Shown: positions 24,325 to 36,602 of the stretch, in pieces
Position numbering within the stretch: the stretch's first letter is position 1
Layout of the letters: each line of letters begins with the position of its first letter
NCBI GenBank assembly: GCA_024138025.1
Contig: JAMXBD010000721.1
Span: forward strand, 558,001 to 622,000
Reading direction: 5' to 3'
Source: Combretum micranthum
Lineage: Eukaryota; Streptophyta; Magnoliopsida; Myrtales; Combretaceae
DNA: 64,000 nt
Notes under the pieces: generated by a model
Told to the model about the DNA's origin: nothing
Database searches by the model: none
What the model saw: the letters and a program-made list of their open reading frames with translations, nothing else
Translations under genes and position numbers: made by a program

Positions 24325-24483
24325 ATTAAGCCTTTTAGTTTTACATCGATGGCCGGGTCTAAATTGTTCATCATACCAAAAACAAATTTTCTTAAGTCAT
24401 TTCTCCTCAAGCTCTTCTTGGTAAGTTTCTTTACAGGCCGGTTAGAGGTAGGGTAGGTCTGGTGGGTTTGTTGTGGTGGTAGG

Positions 24484-25333
24484 CTAGGGGTGTGTGTGGA
24501 AGTGGTTAAGGTTTGGGAAGTATTTGATTTTCCAGGTGAGGAATAATGGTGGTGTATCTAACATTTTGGAAAGAGGTGTGTGTTTGGTTTTTAAAGGTAG
24601 CTTTGCAAGGATATAAGCTTGCAGTAGTGATTTTGGTTGAAACATACGGATAGGATATTGTATTTCAGGTTTGAGACCACTAAGATAAAAACTAACCAAA
24701 TGAGATTCGGTTAATTGAACTTGAGTAGATAGATGCAAAAATTCATCATTGTAATCTTGTAAGGACCCTATCTGCTGTAATTCCTTAAGTTCTGACATAG
24801 GATCTTCAAATCCCTTATCATTAAATCGTGCATTTAAGGTTTTAGTAAACTCTTCCATGTCAAAGGATTAATATCCATTCTACTTTTCACAAAAGCATTA
24901 TACCACTCATAGGGCTTATCAGCTAAATGCATGGTTACAATTTTCACCTTAAGATCTTCCGGAGTTTCATCTAGATGAAGAATTGCTCAGCCTTAGCTAC
25001 CCAAGTCCTAAAGTCTTCACCATCAAAAACAGGAAATTCAATTCGAGTATTTCTAGTTGGTACCTGGTATGTAGTAACATTGAGGGTATTACTGTTGGTA
25101 CTCAGCATGGTTGCATCTGAACTTTTACCACTTCCTGTTGTCAATGTTGTTTGTTCTATAATGGTTGTCTTACTAGTGAGATGTTGTTTCAGTGACTCAA
25201 TTGTTTGATTTTGTTTCTCAAGTATTGCCTGTTGTGTTTTCAGAGTTTCGGAAAACATCTTAACCCAGTTGTCTTGACGATCAGATTTTCTTTCATGGCT
25301 ATCTCTGGCGATTAGCTTGTTCCTTAAGAACAA
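24484..25333 (-). pseudogene. Chromovirus gag
   Basis: Two open segments: 24971-25333 (N-terminal part ending in EFPVFDGEDFRTWVAKAEQ, a typical gypsy gag entry) and 24484-24858 (DPMSELKELQQIGSLQDYND and HLVSFYLSGLKPEIQ). They are in different frames, with a break around 24860-24970. This is the capsid-like retrotransposon gag that assembles cytoplasmic particles. No complete CCHC zinc knuckle could be confirmed; the region after 24484 is degraded. Confidence 0.8.
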
Positions 25334-25382
25334 CCTTCATAGCCTCCTTATACGTTTGTGTTCACGGGTTTCCATGGCTGCA

Positions 25383-25393
25383 CTCTGATACCA
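25383..25393 (-). other. Primer-binding site, initiator tRNA-Met type
   Basis: On the minus strand this reads TGGTATCAGAG, the common plant retrotransposon primer site complementary to the 3' end of initiator tRNA-Met. It lies two bases inside the 5' LTR, fixing the element's orientation. Confidence 0.85.
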
Positions 25394-25395
25394 AA

Positions 25396-25910
25396 TGCAA
25401 TACGGAAGCTATCAAAGATGATGCAGAGGGTAAAAAAAGAAACGAATTCACTCAGACAATAAGAACAGAATTAATCTAAGTTGAATGCACGTGGATGGTT
25501 CGAATGCGAACTTGGGAAAAAGAACTGTTGTAATATATTTTTCTAACGATCCTTTGTATTACAATATGCCTATATATAATCTTGTAATCATGACAATTTT
25601 CACACTAATTTGTAATCGTAACAAATTATGTGTACAGCATAATAATGATTGTCACCCACATGGGTGCTAATAGACTTTGGTTAATATTACATTTACTGAC
25701 TAATTAATAAATAACCGAATCGAAATATTATTAGCCATAAGATACTTAAGCTTAACATAACCGGTACTTCTGGATGGGCCACAGCCCATGACTTCAAGGC
25801 AAGCCCATAACTTCAAAGTCAACGTATCTGTCAGACAACTTTTAGATGCATGTTACTTCTTCTTCGGTTCATCTACTACATCGTTGACCATCTCCTGCCT
25901 CCCTGCTGCA
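25396..25910 (-). repeat. Chromovirus 5' LTR
   Basis: Bounded by TG at 25396 and CA at 25910, followed immediately by target duplication GAACT. It matches 20377-21003 over most of its length. The last LTR base lies nine bases before the BAHD start codon at 25920. Confidence 0.88.
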
Positions 25911-25919
25911 GAACTGATA

Positions 25920-27262
25920 ATGAAGGTGAAGGTAGAGAGCTCAAGAATTATCAAACCCTGCTATGAGGAAATTCCAATTCCATCCACAACTACAGAGCAA
26001 ATTCCTCTTAGCGTTTTCGATAAAGTCGCCTACGATGCCCACATGGGAATCATCTATTGCTATCAAGCCCCAACACCACCAAACGCTACATTGATACAAG
26101 GTCTCGAGAGAATCCTAGCATTATACAGAGGGTTTGCCGGAAGGTTAGCTAATAATGAAAAGGGTGAACGGGTCATTATTCTAAATGACCAAGGGGTGAG
26201 ATTAGTGGAAGCATCGGTTGATAGCCAGCTTGATCTGGATACGATTTGAATCCATCACCAAATCTATTGAGCCTTCATCCTACCCTAAAGGATGTGGAAG
26301 AGCTTGTCCAAGTCCAACTAACTAGATTCGCTTGTGGCTCACTTGTGATCGGTTTTACAGCCAACCACGCTGTGGCGGATGGTCATACAACAGGCAACTT
26401 TCTTATCGCATGGGGTAAAGCCTGTCGACGAATGAATGTCGACCCTGTACCTTCTCATGATAGGACCATTTTCACGGCTCGAAGTCTACCTAGAATCGAA
26501 TTCGAGCATGAAGGAGCGGAGTACCTGAGCAAAAAGTTGGTCGAATCAGAATACAAGCATTTCGATGATGATTTGGTGAATGATATCGTGGTTCACAAAG
26601 TTCATTCTCTATGGAATTTCTCGCCAACCTCAAGGCAAAATGCTGCTTAGAATCTTGTACTCAACCTAATCTCACCAAATCATATTCCACTTTTGAGTGT
26701 TTGGCTGCTTATTTATGGAGAGCCATAACAAGGGCTCGTGGTCTAAATGAAGATGAAATCACACAAATGACTATCGCTGTCAATGGTCGCATGCGCCTAA
26801 ACCCTCGAGTGCCCGACAATTACTTTGGTAACTTGGTCTTATGGGCGTTTCCTAAAGTTCAATGCCAAGGATATCATACGTAAGCCATTGAGCTATGCAA
26901 CCAAAGTCACAAACGAAGCTATTTCAAGAGTTAACAATGAATATTTTAGATCTTTCATCGATTATGCGACATATAAAGTGAGAGACGATGATGAAGAAGA
27001 GAATAATGTTATCCCAATGGCGCATTTGGGTTATCCTATCCTATGTCCACACATAGAGATCTACAGCTGGCTAAGGTTGCCATTCTGCGATTTGGATTTT
27101 GGATGTGGGGGTCCTTGCATGTCCATGCCTGTGTATTATCCGCAGGATGGATTGTTAATTTTGGTGCCTTCTGTCATTGGAGAAGGGAGTGTGGATGCAT
27201 ATATATCACTTCTCAAGGAAACTATGGATTGTTTCAAACGAAATTGTTATTCATTAGATTGA
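25920..27262 (+). pseudogene. BAHD acyltransferase, agmatine/amine hydroxycinnamoyltransferase-like
   Basis: Nearly full-length single-exon BAHD gene (about 445 codons). These soluble enzymes transfer acyl groups from CoA thioesters; this subgroup typically makes hydroxycinnamic acid amides. The ATG at 25920 begins MKVKVESSRIIKPCYE, typical of the family. The catalytic HxxxD motif is HAVAD (26366-26380); the structural DFGWG motif is altered to DFGCG (27095-27109). Three frameshifts break it: a one-base loss near 26246, another near 26609, and a +1 or -2 slip near 26868. The frame then runs to the TGA at 27260. A chromovirus sits four bases upstream of the ATG. Its last ~45 codons and 3' flank are copied in the tandem array at 10493-19599. 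Confidence 0.9.
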
Positions 27263-28563
27263 AATGTAATATAATGAACTAGTGTAATGTGAGATTGCGG
27301 ATATATATTAAATAATGTATAATATATTAATATGCATGCATGTATACTTATATATATGGCAATCTTAGTATAGATATATTCCTATGCTAGTGTAAGTGTC
27401 TAATTTAAATGTTGTGAGTTACCACTAGTAAAAGGGCATTGTAATTTTATGGTGGATTGATTTGGAAGTTATTCTATATATTAATTGTCAATTAATTTAA
27501 CCTGTTTGCACTCAATCCTTTGTATGTATATATTTGCACGACGACACACACACTCACACACATATATATAACGAGAGGGAGCACCCGTCACGCGTGTGTT
27601 AGCCACTACACTGGAGCTATACATAAATAGCAAGTGATTGTCCAATTACTTTTGTTAGAAAAAAATCCCAAAACTCCTAAAATCCTTCCAGAGTGATTCT
27701 TGTTTTACTTTTGTGGGTTTGAGGATTGATGATGATGTTAAAAGGCTTGCACGAAAATACTAACAACATCCTTTGTTAGAAAATATTAACGCCGATTAGG
27801 TCAACAACTAGAGTCAGTGGAAAGGATCGTTAAAAGTCATTAGCTCAATTGGACCTTTATATTTGAGTGTTTTTTGAAATGATAACCTGTTCATTCCAAA
27901 TGATTTTTACTAGATAGTAGATTTGGGATGTGCTGGTGTTTGCACTCTCTTCTTTTGTGCAGTTACGAACATTTGAGATTCATTGCTTCTATAGTCTACT
28001 CTTTTGTTTTGTACAGTGGACTATATCTTGTAAATGTTACATTATCAATGAAATTTGCTGAACTGGTCCAAAAGAAAACAATTGTGGATGCACTTATAAT
28101 TATATACCTAATATGAAATGAGCACTGTTAGATTGGCATAGCTGCTGCTACATATGTGAATTTTGATGCCTAATTCTAAATTTGCATGTTAAGCGAAATG
28201 CTATTCTTTGAAAATCTTCGTTGATATGCCTTGTTTTCTATATTTTGTATGAAGATTGAATGTGTTTATTTGCATTTTGCTGGAAGGTACCTATTATTTT
28301 GTTAACACTGTTTATGTTCGTTTTGTTGGCTGAAAGATGGACTGCTTTCGTGAAGATGGATAATAGTTTAATATTATGAAAAAAAGGTTATTGACCCATA
28401 CAAAATTCCTCTCTTTGGTCTATCCTTCTCTCCATTTTTCTTTTGTGATAAACACCTCTACACTACAACTCCATCATACCAAAAGAGGCCCCTGTACCTG
28501 AATCTCAAGCAGATTTTGATTTACAAGCTTCTTTTCCTTTTTCTTTTATCATATCATGTACAG
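27263..28563. other. BAHD 3' flank, then gene-free sequence
   Basis: 27263 to about 27765 is the 3' flank of the BAHD gene and matches the corresponding flank in each tandem unit (for example 11032-11555). From about 27765 onward nothing is recognised. I looked here for the N-terminal exons of VPS41 and did not find them; 28564 is preceded by a good splice acceptor. Confidence 0.6.
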
Positions 28564-30789
28564 GTGAAAGAATTTCCTGCTCATGGTGCTGTTGTCAATG
28601 ACCTTAGCTTTGACATCGAAGGTGAATACATAGGTAGCTGTTCGGATGATGGATCTGTTGTCGTAAACAGCCTTTTTACTGATGAGAAGATGAAGTTTGA
28701 TTATCATCGCCCAATGAAGGCTATTGCATTAGACCCAGATTATGTGAGAAAAGGATCAAGAAGATTTGTTGCTGGTGGTTTGGCTGGCCATTTGTACTTT
28801 AATATGAAGAAATGGCTAGGCTACCGGGACCAGGTTTGGTGGAATTTCTAACATCTACACTGGCCACAATTTACTTTGAAGTTTTTTGTTGCATGATTGA
28901 AAACTTTTCCTTTCTGTAGGTTTTGCATTCTGGTGAAGGTCCAGTACATTCAATTAAATGGAGAACAAGTTTAGTTGCTTGGGCTAATGATGCAGGTGTA
29001 AAAGTTTATGATACAGCCAATGATGCTCGTGTAACATTTATTGAGAGACCACGAGGAAGCCCACGCCCTGAGCTTCTGCTCCCTCATTTGGTCTGGCAGG
29101 TGAGTCAAGAAATCAAGAGGGATAGCCTTGAGACTTGAAAATCTTGGTTGTAGCATTACTGGAGGAGTTCGTGATGTTGAGTTGAGGAGCTACAGTTACA
29201 CTTGTCTGCTTTTTACTTGGATTTGTGTGTAAAAAGTCCTTTGAACAGCATTGATGATTTTGTTGTATATACATTTTTCCTGATATTTGCTTATATATCA
29301 ACCAGGATGATACACTATTAGTCATTGGTTGGGGCACATCAGTGAAGATTGCGTCCATCAGAACCAATCAACAGAAGGTGGCCAATGGCACCTATGGTCA
29401 CATTCCAGTGTCCAGTACCAATCAAGTGGATATTGTTGCATCTTTTCAAACTAGCTATTATATTTCAGGAATTGCTCCTTTTGGTGACTCTTTGGTTGTG
29501 CTAGCTTATATTCCTGGAGACAAGGAGGGAGAGAAGGATTTCAGCAGCTCCGTACCATCTCGTCAGGTATTAAGTGTCTTTCTCTGCAGCATTTAACCGT
29601 TTCTTTCCTTCTATCAGAAAAAGATTTTTGTTCTCTTTTACCAATGAGAGCAGCCTTTTCTCCTGGATGGGTCTATCCTTTTTTTCCCCAATTTTAGTTA
29701 CTACATCAGAGTTTAATTTTTATCAAAACATTTGATACAAAAAAATAAATTGTTGTTTGTTTAGTTTATTTCATTTTATATTATTTAAAAGCTTTGCTTT
29801 TGGCTTTGGTGTAAAGTTGATATATTTCTGTTTTTAATTTTGCTTATTATAAGAGTTTCATCCTTTTGTTATGTTTAAGAAATGACTATTCCATTATAAG
29901 TAACTTTGTTTTTTCATATTGGTCGTACACGAGCAAATGGTTGCAGATATTAATTTGACATGACATTGCTCATTATTTTGTGTTTATAATTTGTCCCTCA
30001 AAATTATTATTATCCTCTGCACTAATTAATTTCCAATCATTTTATTCTTTTAGTCTTTCTTTAACATAAAAAAAAATGTTTATATACACAGAGATGACGA
30101 CGATGACAACTGCATTTTAGAAATTGGATTGATTGCAAAATTCACTCTTGAATGTTTTGGTTAAGTACAGAAGTGCCCTAATCTCCAAAGAAGTGATTAA
30201 AATCCGTAATTTGATAGAATTTGGACTAAAACGTACAAACACAGAGGGAAAAAAGGGGAAAAATTTTGCTCCTAGGCACTATGCTTATAGCTTCAAACAC
30301 CCTCTCTACGAGAGAAAATAAGAAAAAGATTCCACTCTCATTACCAGTTACCTGTGTTTATACGAGTAGTCTTCTAACTATATGCCACATGTCAACCCAT
30401 CATTGACTCCAAAATTACCATACTATTACTAATACCTACTTATTACACTAATAATTCTATTAACTATGTCTAATATCTAACAGCTGTACCTCCTGTAAGT
30501 TGTTAATATGAATTTATCTTCTCTAACCATTGTAAAAGAGTTTCTCTAAAAGGTCCATAAATAGCGATGATGTTGGGAGCTTTAGTGATATTATGGGGAA
30601 ATAAGCATATGCTTTCAAAAGTTATAGGTTAATGAAGTCACATTCAAATAGTTTTGTGGTTAATTTGTCCTTAAAATTTCTTGGGTCAAATGACAAACTG
30701 CCACTTATTAGCGTCTTTGACTGGTGAAAAATTGAAAGTATTATATAATTGATTGTGTTTTTATCCTCTTCATGGTTAACCATATAAAC

Positions 30790-31638
30790 TAGACATCATC
30801 ACGGGTCGGTTCCGAACCGGGAACCGACCTGACCCGTCACCGGCGGTTCCTGAACCGGGAACCGGCCTGACAATGGCGGGTCTGAACCGGTAAAGGACCC
30901 GTCGGTTCTGATGGGTCCTCAAGGTTCTATCTCTAAAAACCGCATGACCCGACGGTTTGGAACCGTCGATTCAAGAACCGGCGGTTCTACACCATAACAA
31001 TTATAAAAAAAAGTAAGAAAAAAAGAAAAAAATAATAAAAAATTGTAATTATAAAATAAATATTTAAAACTATTTTTGCATAAATAATAAAAAATTTATT
31101 TCCTATTCACAATATTGAATGTGTTATTATTAACAACACAAGTAATAAATACATTTGAAATCATATATTGTTAAATTTATGTAGACTTCTAATCAAAGTA
31201 GAATTTCTTTCTTAACAATGTGTAATTCGTTTTTTATTATTGAGAATTATTTATATCTTTGAATATTTTATAGTGTCACATTGCTAATATAACAACTAAA
31301 AAAGTGCAAGTGATTATATATAAATAAATATAATATTTATAGAATTTCTTTTAACTAATGCTATGAATAATTATTATTAGGTTCAATGTTATTTCAAGTT
31401 AAAAATTTATTCTACATTTTTTCTTAGTTAATTAAGTAAATTATTTAATTGATTTTTTATTTTTTTTCACGGTTCCCAGTTCCTCTAGAACCGGAACCGA
31501 ACCATGAGAACCAGCGGTTCTTAAGAACCGGGAACCGGACCGGCTCCCACGGGTCCGATTCCGGTTCCACCAATTTTGGAACCGGGAACCGGCGGTTCGG
31601 TCCGGTTCCAGACCTGAACCGGACCGTGACGATTTCTA
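30790..31638. mobile_element. Non-autonomous hAT transposon, family 1 copy B
   Basis: An 849-bp copy of the element at 3766-4572, inside a VPS41 intron. It has identical 8-bp target duplications ATATAAAC (30782-30789 and 31639-31646). The ends read TAGACATCATCACGGG on the left and TAGAAATCGTCACGG on the reverse-complemented right. The GGTTCCGAACCGGGAACCG-type subterminal arrays are longer and less decayed than in copy A. No transposase is encoded. An open frame across 31449-31997 is a by-product of the GC-rich end. Confidence 0.92.
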
Positions 31639-33428
31639 ATATAAACTCCTCCAATTTTTTTAACACTCATTCAGCTGGGGGTAGCCAGTATCCCCTGCTT
31701 TCTGCTGCTCACTTCACCTTTAAGCATCTCTGCACCCATCTTCTGCATATACCCTCCACCCATCTGCTTGTTAAGTCATTTAATTTTCCAACCCAGCCAG
31801 TCCCTATTGTGAAGAAACTGAAAAGTGATAGTAACTTGTACAGGACGCGGCCAACATTACAGAACATTGATAAAGGCCATAATATTTATGGCACAGATAC
31901 AAAAGCCGTACCTTCAAGAATCGAAGTTGACCATCTTTTTGCTTGTGTCTACTCCCTTAAAAGAAGCATTTTTAAATATGAACAAGATAGGGCTTAATGT
32001 CTTCATTTGATGTATTTCCCTTCTAAAATCTAGATGCCTAATATTACAGTACTGAATTGATGGACATAAGTTCCACCAAACGCATAAAACTTGAAGAATG
32101 TAGGCTCAGGCTACTCCACATGGATCTCTATGTTAATTACTGTTCCCCTTTAGGCTTTTCCCCTTTTGATCACACTTCACTATAATGAGAGAAATTGTTC
32201 CTTCTTGTATGTCTCCTACATAATGTTTCCTTTGAGTCAAAAGATATCCATCTCTACATACGTAAAAAGAACTCATGAACGTCAGTCATTGCCTGGCATC
32301 TAGATGTGGTTTGAAGCAAGTCTAACAGTTTGCAATGTGCTCATACAACTTGGTCTCCCTTTTAATTCAACATAATGATTATAGGAAGCTCCTCTGCTAT
32401 TAAGTCACTTTTCAAATATCTGGTAATTGATTATCAAATCAGACTCAGGTATTGAATTAGTGGGAGAGCCCCTATGAAGTTCATAAATTTTCATTATATT
32501 CTGCCGTAATTTCTCTGTAGGTTTTCAATCTTTTTGTCTCAATTCACAAAAGAATAAAACTCTTACCTTTTTCTATTCAAATTGCTAAAGAAATTGTTAT
32601 GGACATAGGTCCTTTCATTCAAGTTTAAATTCTTACCATATTGATCATGAACTACCATGTAACTCGGGCTCAATTCAACTTCTATATACTAAGAAATCAA
32701 GGAAGTTCATAAAAAATTGAGTATATCAAGCAATAATGTTAGTCTAGTTTGCTCGAGGAAAAAAAAAAAACAATAATTCAGCATCACATCAACATCACAC
32801 TCTTAATTGATATAATAAGTATGCCTTTTCTATTAAATATGTGAAACTCTTGATAGATTGAATTTAAGAATGGAAATACTTACAATGACTACAAGTAGAC
32901 ACATCATGGTTGTGTTCTCTTGCAATGTGTTTGGAATGCATAAAAAAAAGCTTACTGCATGCCAAAAGATTTTACTTTTTCTTATTTTGGAATTCACAAT
33001 TAGATCACTTGGAACCTCATCCAGACGAAGTAAAATATCATATTCTGATAATGTACTTTTTTTATATAAAGCAGGTTAATGCACAACGACCAGAAGTACG
33101 TGTAGTCACATGGAACAATGATGAACTTGCCACTGATGCCCTACCTGTTCATGGTTTTGAGCATTATCTGGCAAAGGACTATTCACTTGCTCATGCTCCA
33201 TTCTCAGGTTAGTGTCATAGTTAGATACAATTTTCAGTGACAAAAATAATGCCTAAACCAGATTCCTTTGATTAATTATCAGGCAGCAGTTATGCAGGTG
33301 GCCAATGGGCTACTGGTGATGAGCCATTATGCTATATAGTATCTCCTAAAGATGTTGTCATTGCAAAACCCAAGTCAGTTTTATTATCTTATGTAGCATC
33401 TTGACTTCTTCTGTTCATCATAGTTTCT

Positions 33429-33655
33429 GTTTGGATTGTCTGTTTTTCATCTGTATCTGTATCTTTTTTAAAATGATATTTGTAAATATATCCGATTTGC
33501 GTCTAACTTTTATTATATTTGTTTTATTTGATCTTTTGATGAGAACTGTCAACTTTTTTTTATCTATATCTATTTTTTGATAAATAATTTGTTAGCAAAA
33601 AGTTTGAAAAAGTGTCTGTATCTGTCGAAAAAAAGCCAAAACAAACAGACCATAA
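33429..33655. repeat. MITE-like dispersed repeat, copy 1
   Basis: Lies in a VPS41 intron. It starts with GTTTGGATTGTCTGTTTTTC and ends CAAAACAAACAGACCA, which is partly inverted to the start. Its start is shared with 39363-39600. No target duplication could be confirmed. Confidence 0.4.
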
Positions 33656-34289
33656 AGCTCATTGGATTCCTCGATGTGCTTTACTGGAACTACTGGCACT
33701 AGAGGAGATGCTATTGGGAATGTGACAGTAATTTCTTTCACTGGAGTATTGGTGGAATCCATACTTATGATGTAAAATGTCTAGCAATTTTGGTTTTTAG
33801 GTTATTAAATGTACGTGTAATAAATCTTTCTATTGGAAAGTTTGTGGAATTAAAACTTATGACATAAAAATATTTGGTAATTTTGGTTTGGAGGTACAAC
33901 TAACTATTTCTTTTTCTTATTCAAAAAAATTTTCTCTCCATCTTTTAATACTTGATGATTGCATATTATTTAATTGGATTTTGCATATTTAATAGCTTCA
34001 ATGAACGAATACTGCTGGAATATTTAAGTAATTTGATAAACTGCTACTTGTTAGTGATGCTGAAGATCATATTTCATGGCTACTACAACATGGCCGGCAT
34101 GAAAAAGCTTTAGCAGCAGTTGAAGCAGGTCAAGGACGCAGTGAACTTCTGGATGAGGTACATCTAATGCATGGTTTTCCCACTCTAGTTGTATTGTCAT
34201 GTTATATTTAGATGCTTGTAGTATCTTTCTTAGCTTGCTGCTTGATGAGGAGGGTAATTTTACCATTTGATGTCAGCTACATTGCTTAG

Positions 34290-34790
34290 ATAGGGAGTCA
34301 TGAATAAGGTAAAATCCAAACTGATTTGAAGCATGCATTTTAATAAGATAATACAGAGGTGAATTTACCTGATAGTAAGGGAGAGTTATATGGAAGCAAT
34401 ATGCATTTAGAAGTAAAGCTTGAAAGCTTCCATATATTTAGAATATATTTGGAATAAAAGATGCTTATCTACATAGAGACTTGCCAAAATTGGGCTGTAA
34501 ATCAATTAATTTTACTATCTGTGATTATTACTTAGAGAGAGATTCATGAGTATGATTAAGTTCCATACTGATTTGAAGTATGTAATTAAAAAGAAAAAAA
34601 ACGATATAGATGAATCTGACCTGATGGTAAGAGGAAATATGAACGCAGTATGCACTTAGAAATACAGATTTAAAGCTTCCATATGTGTATCTTATTTTCA
34701 CAATAAAAGATGCTTGTCTACAAATGGACGTACCAACATTGTGCTGAAAATCATATGGCTGCAAGTAGCCTTTCTTTGTCATGATCATAC
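34290..34790. repeat. Tandem duplication of about 250 bp inside a VPS41 intron
   Basis: 34290-34530 and 34538-34790 are diverged copies. Shared blocks, in order, are TCATGA(A/G)TA, CTGATTTGAAG, GAATTTACCTGATAGTAAG versus GAATCTGACCTGATGGTAAG, AAGCTTCCATAT and ATAAAAGATGCTT(A/G)TCTAC. It lies between exons 34055-34157 and 35006-35110. Confidence 0.65.
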
Positions 34791-36602
34791 TTCTTATTGA
34801 ATTTTTAATTTGGGATCATTTTGGAGATATGTCAATGGATGTCATGCAGGATGGTGCACATGATCATGGTAAAATGGAAGGATTTATGTATTTAATCACG
34901 ACAAATAAATAAAGCCTAGCTTTTAATATTATTGATGTTGTAGTTAAATTGTTAGTACTTAATATTCATGTACATAGTTATTTACTTAATTACTTTTATG
35001 TGTAGGTGGGATCGAGATACCTTGATCATTTGATTGTTGAAAGAAAGTATGCTGAGGCTGCCTCATTGTGTCCAAAACTGTTGAGGGGATCTGCTTTGGC
35101 ATAGGAGAGGTAGGTGGCATCATATGCAAACACCTGCAGGGGGGAAAAGGATTGAACCTATGAAAGCATTGCCTAAAAACTGTGTACTGTTCTTTACTCT
35201 TGGTTTAATGGTGGAAAATATACCTTGCAGATGGGTTTTCCACTTTGCTCAGCTTCGACAACTTCCTGTTTTCGTTCCATATATGCCAACAGAAAATCCA
35301 AAATTGCGTGATACTGCATATGAGTTGCGTGGTGGCACTTTTTTCTGCTTCTACTACATTACCTTTCAGCTGGTTTTATTGCTCCAATGCTACTTAGTGT
35401 CAGGATAAAAAATAGACTTGATGTATAGACACGCTTTTCTTTTATATAATTCTTTGATGATTTCTAGTGCCTGAAAAGAGTTCTTTTCTTGTAGGTTTGG
35501 TTAGTATCCCTTGGCACAGAAAATTAAAAGTCTTTTCTGTATAATTGAAAAGACTAAATAGAGAAGCCGTACTTACCCCAAAAAAAAAAAAAAAGAAATA
35601 GAGAAACTGTGAGATATAAGGATATGAATAGAAAACCAAGTTTTCTTTTACAGTTCTGTTTCAGTTTTCCCAAAGGACTGGTGTCTGTATTCGAGCCTAA
35701 GCCTGTGAAAATCTTAGAAATTGGAATTTGGCTATGTAAACTGCTTGATAGAAGTGGTGTTCTTCCCCCCCCCCCCCTTTTTTTTCCCCTATTATTTTAA
35801 AAGCAAAAATTATAAATTAACCAAAAAATGCAAAACTGATAATAAAGGGGCCAAAATTGTCTTCGTAGTCCCAGTTCAAATTGTAATTAAACCTTACGTA
35901 TGTTTACTTTTTAAAAAGATCTACAGAAGGAAGTTGAAATCAGCCATCTGAGCTGACTGGGGGGGTTTATTGGAAATATCTTCTTGGGGAAAATAGATGA
36001 CATTAGTTGATTATTGATTATGTTGTCTGATCTCCATTGCCCAGGCCCTCATATTGCTTGCCTTTTGTAGGTTGCTCTTGTAGCCTTGGCAACAAACCCA
36101 TCATTTCATGAAAAACTCTTGTCAACTGTCAAATCATGGCCATCTGCAATTTATTCTGCTTCTCCAGTTATATCAGCCATCGAACCACAGCTCAATACTT
36201 CGTCTATGACCAATGCTCTCAAAGAGGTTTAGTCTAGAACTGTCAAGTCTTCATGTGTGTTCAGCAAGTTTCCACAATTAAGTTTCTTATCATGCATTCT
36301 TTTTTCATGTCAGGCACTGGCAGAGTTGTATGTGATAGATGGTCAACACGAGAAAGCCTTTTCACTCTATGCTGACGTAAGTGTTGGCAGATTATTCGTG
36401 TTTTGATATGTTACTTTACAGAATGACCTATAGCTTCATAATTTGGCTTTATTTTTCACATGCCAAAGTAATTCTGTTCTTTTGTTTTCTGATTTGAATG
36501 TCAATTGATGTTGAGTCCAATTGTTACCTTTTTCAGCTTATGAAGCCAGATGTTTTTTACTTCATTGAGAAGCATGACTTACATGACACCATTCATGAAA
36601 AG

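Larger units (their letters stand above)
20377..25910 (-). mobile_element. Complete but decayed Ty3/gypsy chromovirus
   Basis: A 5534-bp LTR retrotransposon on the minus strand, flanked by the 5-bp target duplication GAACT (20372-20376 and 25911-25915). It has two LTRs, a primer-binding site next to the right LTR, a polypurine tract next to the left LTR, and gag, protease, reverse transcriptase, RNase H, integrase and a chromodomain in that order. RNase H before integrase marks Ty3/gypsy; the chromodomain marks a chromovirus. Frameshifts and stops occur in every domain, so it is not autonomous. The LTRs differ by many substitutions and by indels of tens of bases, indicating an old insertion. 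Confidence 0.93.
28564..36602 (+). pseudogene. VPS41: VPS41 (HOPS complex subunit), truncated and disabled
   Basis: Eleven exons match plant VPS41, the HOPS subunit that tethers vesicles to the vacuole: 28564-28833, 28920-29099, 29306-29566, 33075-33207, 33283-33373, 34055-34157, 35006-35110, 35231-35324, 36071-36226, 36314-36376 and 36537-36602. All but one have AG/GT borders and consistent phases. They encode most of the WD40 propeller (VKEFPAHGAVVNDLSFD onward) and the start of the alpha-solenoid. The N-terminal exon(s), the rest of the solenoid and the RING end were not found. Lesions: an extra A at about 35040-35043 shifts the frame, a TAG at 35103-35105 replaces an expected Trp, and the donor after 35324 reads TT instead of GT. 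The long third intron holds a hAT element. Confidence 0.9.

Noticed and set aside
31449..31997. A 182-codon plus-strand open frame rich in PEPE/NRTG motifs
   Set aside because: It is the GC-rich subterminal array of hAT copy B translated by chance and running into intron sequence.
35111..35115. An apparent second nonsense codon (TAG) right after the VPS41 exon ending at 35110
   Set aside because: It lies in the GTAGGT splice donor. Joining AG at 35109-35110 to A at 35231 gives the expected ERWVFHF reading, so only the TAG at 35103 is exonic.
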